Assembly (NCBI GenBank): GCA_035635475.1
Contig: DASQAZ010000007.1
Location: 1 to 8,262 of the forward strand
DNA length: 8,262 nucleotides
Origin: VBOC01 sp035635475
GTDB taxonomy: Bacteria; Bacteroidota; Ignavibacteria; UBA10030; SZUA-254
Direction of reading: 5' to 3'
The translations under genes and the position numbers were made by a program. Position 1 is the first letter of the stretch. Every line of letters starts with the position of its first letter. Of this stretch, positions 1 through 6,700 are shown piece by piece. Below the pieces are notes generated by a model. The model was not told the origin of the DNA. It was given only the letters and a program-made list of their open reading frames with translations, and made no database searches.

Positions 1-40
1 CCTACGCTTCCTGCCGCGCTTCGATTAGAGGAACCCAACG

Positions 41-47
41 AAGAGAG
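41..47 (+). promoter_or_regulatory. Weak Shine-Dalgarno candidate for the FN3 protein gene
   Basis: The purine run AAGAGAG ends 11 nt before the ATG at 59. It is a mediocre ribosome-binding site at slightly long spacing, but it is the best near the start. A closer match (AGAGGA at 27-32) is too far away to serve this ATG. Confidence 0.35.
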
Positions 48-58
48 CCCCTTTAAGA

Positions 59-3000
59 ATGCAATCCTTGCTGTTCACGGCCCTTGCCTGCTTCATCGGC
101 GCGCTGGTGCTACCGAGCTCTGCCGCCTCACAAAACCCTGATTCCGTCCGGTTCCGTATTTATCTCACAGTCCAGGACAGCGTCACGAAGAAGAAAGCTA
201 AGGCCTCGCTGGGTTTTCATCCGCTTGCAACGTTGGGAATCGATACACTATCCGGTTTCACCGATCATTGGTACGAACATGATTCGCCGTCGGTAACAGA
301 ATATCTGTCGCCTCCGGTGGCTAATTTTTTCCAGGAACTACGCATCAATAATGTCAGGCAGACATTTCCCGAGCATGGACTTCTTTTCGGGAACATCCAT
401 CCCTATCCCAGCCCGTCACCGATTGATACGTTTGCCATTTCGTTCAGCGGGGATCAGAATGCGGTCGGCGACAGCCTGTACCTATATACGCACCCCCAAA
501 TTCTTTCATGGCCGTCGGTCCTGCGGTTTTATGCTGATAGCATCAGGCTAAAGGATCGAAGGAATCCCGCCGGGTCACTGGTTAACGTCGACATGACCAA
601 GGAGTCGACTTACACCTATCGCGGCCAAACGTACCACGATACTATCTCAGACTCCTACAGCGTCGAGCCGTTTAACAGGGGGTTTTTGATGATCATAACG
701 CACCCGAAGATACCCCCCAGGCCCCCGGACACCGTTGCGCTCGTATCTCCACCGAATGGTTCAACCGGCAGGCCCCTGAATGAGACGGTTCAGTGGAACG
801 CCGTCCCCGGAGCGTTCTTCTATAAAGTACAGGTTGATACTTCGCGCACGTTTGCTAATCCGATCAGCACCGACTCGATTGCGACGACCTCGAAAGCGAT
901 CAACGGGCTGCGCCAGAATACCTGGTACTACTGCCGCGTTCTGGTTGGGAATCCCTTCGGTGTGAGCTATTATCGGAACCCTGCCGATAGCTTCAAGACG
1001 CTGACCCTTTTGCCGGTAGCGCCGCCGATCATCTCCCCGACCCCGGGACAGACAGGCGTTTCCAACACTCCGACGTTCAGCTGGGGTGCAGGAGCGGGTC
1101 CCCTCACATACGAGCTCCAGCTTTCGACTTCTCCGGCGTACTCGCCCCTCTTACAGGACTCGACGCTCTCCAGTACCTCGGTCGTCTTTCCGGCACCGCT
1201 TCTGAATTGCGAAAAATACTACTGGCGAGTGAGGGGAAACAACGCCCAGGGGATCGGTCCTTTTTCGAGCGCGAGTTTCAGAGTAATGCTCGCGACGCCC
1301 GCCGTGCCGGTGATCATCCAATATCCGGATAACCAGACCGGCGTCCCCCTCCCTGCGAAGCTCGTCTGGACGGGCAGGGATAGCTGCGCCGATTTTTATC
1401 GACTCCAGGTTGCGCGGGATTCCGTCTTTGCTCAGTTGGTCTTGAACTCGACGGTGCCAGATACAACGATCTCGCTTCAGACTCTGCTCGGACTTACGAC
1501 ATACTTCTGGAGGGTGAGGGCCGAGAACGCGTCGTTCCAGAGCGTCTACACGCCGACCCGAAGATTTACCACGGCCATTCTTCCCCCCGGGGGGCCGACC
1601 CTTCTCTCGCCGGCAGAAGGAGTCACGATCCAGAATCTGACCCCGCTTCTCGTCTGGAGTACGCCCACGAATAATCCGGTTACGTACCGATTACTGGTCT
1701 CCCTTTCGAACAATTTTACGAATCCTTTGGTGGACGATTCGACACTTACCGATACAACGCGATCGATTGGTCCTCTCGTCGGATGCACCCGGTACTACTG
1801 GCTCGTCCGCGGGAAGAACGCAGCCGGTTGGGGCTTTGGTGCTGCGGCCTCGTTCCTGACACCCCTCCAGCCGCCGGGATTGCCGGCCCTCGTCATTCCG
1901 GCGGACGGCGCCGTGAATCAGCCGACGCAGCCACTGCTATCGTGGACACCCTCGGGCTCGTGCGCACCATCTCTTTACATCGTCAACCTTGCTCTCGATA
2001 CGACGTTTAACACCGTCGTCCGGCGCGACACGCTGGCTCAAAATTCGAAACAGGTTGGACCACTCGCCTCCAATACAAAATACTTCTGGCGGGTGGCCGC
2101 GGTGAACGACTCGGGATCGGGTCTGTCGGCGATCCGCAGTTTCACCACGACCGCGGTCACGAAACCGCCGGTGCCAGTGCTCATTTATCCGCCGAACGGA
2201 CTCGGGGGGCTTCCCACCACTCCAACGCTCGTGTGGGATACGACAGCGCGCGCGACATCGTGGAGACTGCAGATCGCATATGATTCGACGTTTCTCGTGA
2301 TTGCATTCGACGACTCTACGATTACCTCACCGGGCAAGCAGGTTGGGCCGCTCCTGAACAACACGACGTATTACTGGCATGTCAGTGCCAGGAATGATTC
2401 CGGCACGAACGGGTATTCTCCGTTTCGGAGGTTTACGACACTCTTCCCGCCCGCCGCTCCGACTCTCGTCCGTCCGTACGACGCATCGGTGGATGTGACG
2501 ACCACTCCGACGTTCATCTGGAGCCAACCCTCGGGCGCAGTCAGCTACCAGTTGCAGGTCTCCCGCGATTCTCTGTTTACGAATTTCTTTTCAAACGATT
2601 CCGGGCTGACGGGGACAAGCTGGGTTGTGGGAAGAGCGCTTGCGGTCTACACGAAGTATTTCTGGCGCGTACGCGCGAAGAATACTGCCGGGTGGGGAAC
2701 ATTCTCGCCTCGAGCGAGTTTTCGGACTGGTCGCGTGGGCTCGGCGAACTGGGCAATCCCACTCGCGGTCAGCGAGACCGGCCCGGCGCGCGATACGGTC
2801 TATTTCGGAATCAGCCCGCAGGCGACCTTAGGCATCGACCCGGCGCTCGGTGAATACGAGCTTCCACCGATGGCGAACGGATTTTTCGATGTGCGGTTCG
2901 TGGACCTCCATGCCCCCTATTTGATCGGTGAAGGGCTCAGAGCCGATTACCTGCCATTCAGCGGTTACACTCAAGTGGACACTTTCAAGGTGAGATTCCA

Positions 3001-3538
3001 GCCGGGCTCTGGCACCTATCCGATCCGGCTTTCGTGGCAGCCACAGTATATCCGGCAGATCTGCGACAGCCTCGTTCTTACCGATGAATTCGGCGGCATC
3101 ATCATCCGCAAGCGGATGGACATCGATTCAGCGGTTTCGGTTGCGAATTCGAGCATCTCGTCGCTGCTATTGATACTGCACGGGGCGTTCCCGATTCTCG
3201 ATGTGAAACCGGCCGTGCGAGGCGTACCCCATGGTTACGTGCTTTCTCAAAACTATCCGAACCCCTTCAACCCTTCGACCAGAATCCGATTTTCTACCGA
3301 GCGCTCTTCTCATATCCGGATAACGATCTACGACGTCCTTGGCAGAGAGGTGGCACTCGTTGCGGGCGCTGACTTTTTCCCCGGGATTTATTCTGTCTCA
3401 TGGTCCGGGTTGAGCGAGCGAGGCGAACATCTGCCGAGCGGAATCTATTATGCGCGGATGGTGGCTGAACCGGCGGGGGCGAATCAGGCCCCTTCAGGCC
3501 GGTTTGTGGGAACGATCAAGATGGTGATGTTGAAGTAG
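59..3538 (+). CDS. Secreted multi-FN3 repeat protein with T9SS sorting domain
   Basis: Protein of 1159 residues, probably exported by Sec and then moved across the outer membrane by T9SS. Residues 1-~25 form a signal peptide: a hydrophobic core (LLFTALACFIGALVL) followed by small residues (PSSAAS) as a likely cleavage region. Residues ~28-216 are a beta-rich domain with the motif ATLGID at 57-62. Seven FN3-like repeats of about 95 residues run from 223 to 890, each with a W in the first half and a YYWRV/YFWRVRA-N strand. Residues ~904-1046 are a second copy of the first domain (ATLGID at 922-927). Residues ~1058-1159 are a T9SS tail (YPNPFNPST at 1066, then YDVLGREV and PSGIYYARM). The start is the only reasonable one: an in-frame TAG lies at 26-28 and no other start codon follows it. 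It ends in a double stop, TAG-TGA. The exact role is unknown; a surface adhesion or scaffold protein is inferred. No catalytic motif was seen. Confidence 0.93.
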   Translation: MQSLLFTALACFIGALVLPSSAASQNPDSVRFRIYLTVQDSVTKKKAKASLGFHPLATLGIDTLSGFTDHWYEHDSPSVTEYLSPPVANFFQELRINNVRQTFPEHGLLFGNIHPYPSPSPIDTFAISFSGDQNAVGDSLYLYTHPQILSWPSVLRFYADSIRLKDRRNPAGSLVNVDMTKESTYTYRGQTYHDTISDSYSVEPFNRGFLMIITHPKIPPRPPDTVALVSPPNGSTGRPLNETVQWNAVPGAFFYKVQVDTSRTFANPISTDSIATTSKAINGLRQNTWYYCRVLVGNPFGVSYYRNPADSFKTLTLLPVAPPIISPTPGQTGVSNTPTFSWGAGAGPLTYELQLSTSPAYSPLLQDSTLSSTSVVFPAPLLNCEKYYWRVRGNNAQGIGPFSSASFRVMLATPAVPVIIQYPDNQTGVPLPAKLVWTGRDSCADFYRLQVARDSVFAQLVLNSTVPDTTISLQTLLGLTTYFWRVRAENASFQSVYTPTRRFTTAILPPGGPTLLSPAEGVTIQNLTPLLVWSTPTNNPVTYRLLVSLSNNFTNPLVDDSTLTDTTRSIGPLVGCTRYYWLVRGKNAAGWGFGAAASFLTPLQPPGLPALVIPADGAVNQPTQPLLSWTPSGSCAPSLYIVNLALDTTFNTVVRRDTLAQNSKQVGPLASNTKYFWRVAAVNDSGSGLSAIRSFTTTAVTKPPVPVLIYPPNGLGGLPTTPTLVWDTTARATSWRLQIAYDSTFLVIAFDDSTITSPGKQVGPLLNNTTYYWHVSARNDSGTNGYSPFRRFTTLFPPAAPTLVRPYDASVDVTTTPTFIWSQPSGAVSYQLQVSRDSLFTNFFSNDSGLTGTSWVVGRALAVYTKYFWRVRAKNTAGWGTFSPRASFRTGRVGSANWAIPLAVSETGPARDTVYFGISPQATLGIDPALGEYELPPMANGFFDVRFVDLHAPYLIGEGLRADYLPFSGYTQVDTFKVRFQPGSGTYPIRLSWQPQYIRQICDSLVLTDEFGGIIIRKRMDIDSAVSVANSSISSLLLILHGAFPILDVKPAVRGVPHGYVLSQNYPNPFNPSTRIRFSTERSSHIRITIYDVLGREVALVAGADFFPGIYSVSWSGLSERGEHLPSGIYYARMVAEPAGANQAPSGRFVGTIKMVMLK
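140..706 (+). repeat. Bracketing beta-rich domain, copy 1 (coding)
   Basis: Residues ~28-216 of the first protein. They align along their length with residues 904-1046: SLGFHPLATLGID with YFGISPQATLGID, SPPVANFFQELR with LPPMANGFFDVR, IDTFAISF with VDTFKVRF, and FLMIITH with LLLILHG. Compared with copy 2 it has an insertion of about ten residues after ATLGID. From memory, FG-x-x-P-x-A-T-x-G-I/Y-D followed by ELPP and FD-x-RF is a recurring pattern in T9SS-exported proteins of Chlorobi/Ignavibacteria-type genomes. Its function is unknown to me. Confidence 0.75.
725..2728 (+). repeat. Seven tandem FN3-like repeats (coding)
   Basis: Repeats begin at residues 223, 319, 414, 510, 606, 704 and 798 of the first protein, a period of 94-98 residues, and the array ends near residue 890. 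Each starts with a P-x-x-P...P.. linker (for example PVLIYPPNG, PTLLSPAEG), has a conserved Trp about 24 residues in, and a Y(Y/F)W-x-V-x-x-x-N strand near residue 70, and closes with (R/A)SF(T/R)T or RRFTT. This is the FN3/Ig-like fold pattern. Repeats 2 and 4 resemble each other, as do 3 and 5, including the cysteine positions, so the array probably grew partly by doubling a two-repeat unit. Confidence 0.85.
2768..3196 (+). repeat. Bracketing beta-rich domain, copy 2 (coding)
   Basis: Residues ~904-1046 of the first protein, between the last FN3 repeat and the T9SS tail. It carries ATLGID (922-927), GEYELPP and FFDVRF, then VDTFKVRF and an LSW strand. This is the better match to the general pattern and so probably the less diverged copy. 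A related segment sits in the same place before the T9SS tail of the second protein. Confidence 0.75.
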
Positions 3539-3553
3539 TGACCCGCCAAAGTG

Positions 3554-3574
3554 CCGGAATTTAGATAGTTCCGG
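3554..3574 (+). terminator. Possible weak terminator hairpin after the FN3 protein gene
   Basis: CCGGAA (3554-3559) pairs with TTCCGG (3569-3574) around a 9-nt loop, 16 nt past the stop codon. The sequence that follows (TCCTCCCTATTA) is pyrimidine-rich but not a real T tract, so termination here is uncertain. Confidence 0.35.
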
Positions 3575-3582
3575 TCCTCCCT

Positions 3583-3600
3583 ATTACGGTTTTCCGTAAT
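3583..3600. promoter_or_regulatory. 18-bp perfect palindrome, likely regulator binding site
   Basis: ATTACGG (3583-3589), TTTT, CCGTAAT (3594-3600): 7-bp arms with a 4-bp spacer. It lacks a following T run, so it is a poor terminator. Its right edge touches a candidate -35 box, and its centre (3591.5) lies about 43 bp before the inferred transcription start. That is the usual place for a LuxR-type dimer that activates from beside RNA polymerase. The family of any regulator is a guess from geometry; no regulator gene is in the window. Confidence 0.45.
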
Positions 3601-3628
3601 TGATCTTCGGTGCAGAGATGGGTAGATT
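3600..3628 (+). promoter_or_regulatory. Candidate promoter for the propeller protein gene
   Basis: TTGATC (3600-3605), a 17-bp spacer, then TAGATT (3623-3628). Each box matches 4 of 6 bases of the sigma-70 consensus at ideal spacing. Transcription would start near 3635 and leave a leader of about 93 nt. The lineage may use a Bacteroidota-type -33/-7 consensus instead, in which case this match would be chance. Confidence 0.35.
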
Positions 3629-3644
3629 TCTGGTGCCAGAAATC
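3625..3644. repeat. 9-bp-arm inverted repeat overlapping the candidate -10
   Basis: GATTTCTGG (3625-3633) and CCAGAAATC (3636-3644) are perfect inverted copies separated by 2 bp. The outer GGG (3620-3622) and CCC (3646-3648) could extend the stem past a small bulge, and CCCTTT follows. It could be an operator that covers the -10 region or a hairpin in the leader RNA; the sequence alone does not decide. Confidence 0.55.
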
Positions 3645-3652
3645 GCCCTTTG

Positions 3653-3693
3653 AGGCTTCAAGCCTATGCAGGGATCAGGCCGGTAGATCCCTG
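3653..3693 (+). repeat. Two further leader hairpins upstream of the propeller gene
   Basis: AGGCTT (3653-3658) and AAGCCT (3660-3665) form a short inverted repeat. CAGGGATC (3669-3676) and GATCCCTG (3686-3693) form a perfect 8-bp stem with a 9-nt loop (AGGCCGGTA). The second stem ends 22 nt before the ribosome-binding site. These could act as RNA stability or attenuation structures. I do not recognise a known riboswitch. Confidence 0.5.
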
Positions 3694-3715
3694 ACTTCCT
3701 TCCATATATCCTCGA

Positions 3716-3720
3716 GAGGA
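3716..3720 (+). promoter_or_regulatory. Ribosome-binding site fixing the propeller gene start
   Basis: GAGGA lies 7 nt before the ATG at 3728. This good Shine-Dalgarno, together with the signal peptide that starts at that codon, supports this start over internal ATGs such as the one at Met35. Confidence 0.75.
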
Positions 3721-3727
3721 ATCAACA

Positions 3728-6700
3728 ATGCATTCATGCAAAGCCATACGGCGGGCGCGCGCAGTAGCGACTTGCATCGCCCTAATCGCAATCGTTCAGT
3801 CCGCGTGGGCGCAGAACGCTGTGCGTCCCATGGATCAATACCTCATCCAAATGCGGAAGACTATTCCGGCGAAGCTGTCTATCGCCACCGTGCACAGCGA
3901 TTCGACCACATTTACGGATATCGGCGCGGGACTTTTCCCGGTAGGTCATGGCACGGTCGCGTGGGGGGACTTCGATAATGATGGCGACCTCGATTTGCTG
4001 GTGAACGGCATCGGTGTAACCGATACGGCATATCCGCGTTTGACAAAAATCTACCGGAATGATAACGGAACCTTCGTCGATATCGGTGCCCCGCTGGCCG
4101 GCGTCAATAATAACAACGGGGGCGCTGTCTGGCTCGACTACGATAACGACGGCCGTCTCGACGTTTTTGTCAATGGCGCCCTGGGCCCAAACCGAAACCA
4201 GAATACCGTATCGAAACTCTACCACAATGACGGAGGAGGGATCTTCACGGAGGTCGCAACCCCGTTCACCCCGCTTGCAGGGACCGCGGCTGCAGGGGAC
4301 TACGATCGCGATGGAAATATCGACCTCCTGATCACGGGTTCGCCGAATGATTGCTGCGACATCCAATCCGACCTCTACCACAATAATGGGGATGGAACAT
4401 TCACCTTCGTTCCAATGCCCTTGATGGGCGTTTGGGGGGCGTCGTGCGCCTTCGGAGATTATGATAACGATGGAGATCTGGATCTGATCATCACCGGCTT
4501 GACGGATAACTACATCGCCGGGAATACGAAGCTGTATCGTAATGAGAACGGGGTCTATCATTGGATGCCGATGGATCTTCCACCGGTGTGGGCATCTTCG
4601 GTCGCCTGGGGGGATTACGATAACGACGGCGATCTCGATCTTGCGATCTCGGGAAGGCTTTCGAATGTTTATCCCGAAAGACCAATTACAAGGATTTTCC
4701 GGAACGATCACGGACATTTTGTGGAATCCGGAATCCCGATCATCGATGTCGATCTATCGGCTCTTGCATGGGGAGATTTTGATAACGACGGTGATCTTGA
4801 TTTGGTTATCACCGGCACTCCTGACCTGGGCGCGAGTGTGATCACGAAGGTCTACCGGAATGACGGGAACGGTGTCTTCACCGATATGGACGTGGCCATT
4901 CCGGGCACATGGTACAGCTCCGTGGCTTGGGGTGATTACAACGGCGACGGGTATCTTGATCTGGCAATCTCCGGATTCACATTTGGATCCCCCGTTACCC
5001 GGATTTACCGAAACAATCTTGGATCCGGCACGTTCTCCGCGAACACATCCCCCGTTTCCCCGGGTAGTCTACAGTCATCCGTCTCGCGGGATACGGTGAG
5101 ACTCCGGTGGGATCGGTCTACGGATGGCGAGACACCCCAGGCAGGATTGTCGTACAACCTTCGAATCGGTCGGGCTGCGGGAGCTCTGGACATCATGTCG
5201 CCGATGGCAGACCTCGCGACGGGATCACAGAAAGTCGTCCGCATCGGAAATGCCGGTGGCAACAATCAGTGGTCAATCCGGCGGCTCTCTACCGGAACAT
5301 ACTCTTGGTCCGTCCAGGCGGTCGACAATGGGTTCGCGGGGTCACAGTTTTCTCCCGAACAGGGCTTCACCGTTGATCTGCATCTCGATACAAATCAGCT
5401 CTTCACTGACATCAATGCGCCCCTCAAAGGATTGGCTCACGGCACGGTCGCCTGGGGGGATTACGATAATGATGGCGACCTTGATTTACTGGTGAACGGT
5501 TTGGCAAACGATCCCACCGATAATTATACCATTCTCTATCGGAATGACAGCGGTAATTTCATCGACACTCACATCCCGTTTGTAGGGCTTCACAACAATA
5601 ACGGCGCGGAATGGGCAGACTTTGACAATGACGGCGATCTGGATTTCTTCATCAATGGATCGATGGGGCCGCGCAACCAGAATGCGGTTTCGATTCTGTA
5701 TCGCAACGACGGCAATGGCCATTTTACCGCGTTGAGGGCGCCCTTCATGCAGCTCGCCGGGACGGCGACGTGGGGCGACTATGATAACGACGGGTACGTC
5801 GATCTCCTGGTGACAGGTTCTCCGGACGACGGAGGTTCCATCTTCACGAAGTTGTATCATAACAACAGCGCGCACGCAAGTCCACCTGACAGCGAGGCTC
5901 CGTTTACGGAGTCGGCGAACTCATTCGTGGGGGTCTGGGGTGCGTCCTGTGCATTCGGGGATTATGACAACGACGGCGATCTCGACCTTCTCGTGACGGG
6001 GCTGACCGACAATCACATTGCGGGGACAACGAGGCTCTATCGCAACGACAACGGCACGTTTGTTGAGGTTCCGACCTCCCTTCCGCCGGTCTGGGCGTCG
6101 GCGGTTGCGTGGGCCGATTACGACAATGACGGGGATCTGGACCTCGTAATTTCCGGGCGATTGTCGGACGTCGATCCTCAACGGCCCATCACACGAATCT
6201 ACCGCAACGACGGAAACGGAGTTTTCACCGACATCCATGCCCCTCTGGTTGATGTCGATCTATCATCGGTCTCCTGGGGAGATTTCGATAATGACGGCGA
6301 TCTTGACCTCCTGGTCATCGGTTCACCCGATTTTGGAGCTACGGTCATCACAAAGCTCTATCGAAACGACGGCAATAACACGTTCACCGATATGGATATT
6401 CCGATTCAAGGCGCATGGTACAGCTCGATCGTTTGGGGAGACTATGATAACGACGGCGATCTTGATTTTGCGCTCAACGGCTGGGATCCCGATGCCCGCA
6501 CCGCAATCACAAAAATCTTTCGGAACAACCGCGGTGGAAACTCCTTCTCTCCCAACACGCCTCCAACAACCCCCGCAGGATTGGCCTCGTCGGTCAAAGG
6601 TTCCGGCTCCGTCGTTCTCAATTGGAAACCGTCGCTCGATGATCAGAGGCCCGCGCAGGCAATTTCCTACAACGTCCGTATCGGCACGGCCCCACGAGCG

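Noticed and set aside
1..28. Possible C-terminus of an upstream gene (reads LRFLPRFD then TAG)
   Set aside because: Only eight codons are visible and another frame is also open here, so it cannot be told from chance.
3610..3978. 122-codon + strand frame starting in the intergenic gap
   Set aside because: It has no ribosome-binding site, runs through the hairpins and overlaps the signal-peptide region of the propeller gene in another frame; composition is not protein-like.
3782..4717. Long open frame on the - strand (311 codons) opposite the propeller gene
   Set aside because: Its translation is runs such as IEIAVVIVI, which are the complement of the repeated DxDNDGDLD codons. It has no plausible ribosome-binding context or domain and is a repeat-driven shadow.
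5486..6238. Further - strand open frames (5486-5875 and 5921-6238) opposite module copy 2
   Set aside because: Same cause: the complement of calcium-loop codons gives open valine/isoleucine-rich frames. Their occurrence in both module copies reflects the duplication, not genes.
3959..6478. Short regularly spaced DNA repeats (GATAA(T/C)GA(T/C)GGCGA-like), CRISPR-like at a glance
   Set aside because: They are in-frame calcium-loop codons at about 160-bp spacing inside an intact gene, with degenerate third positions and homologous 'spacers'.
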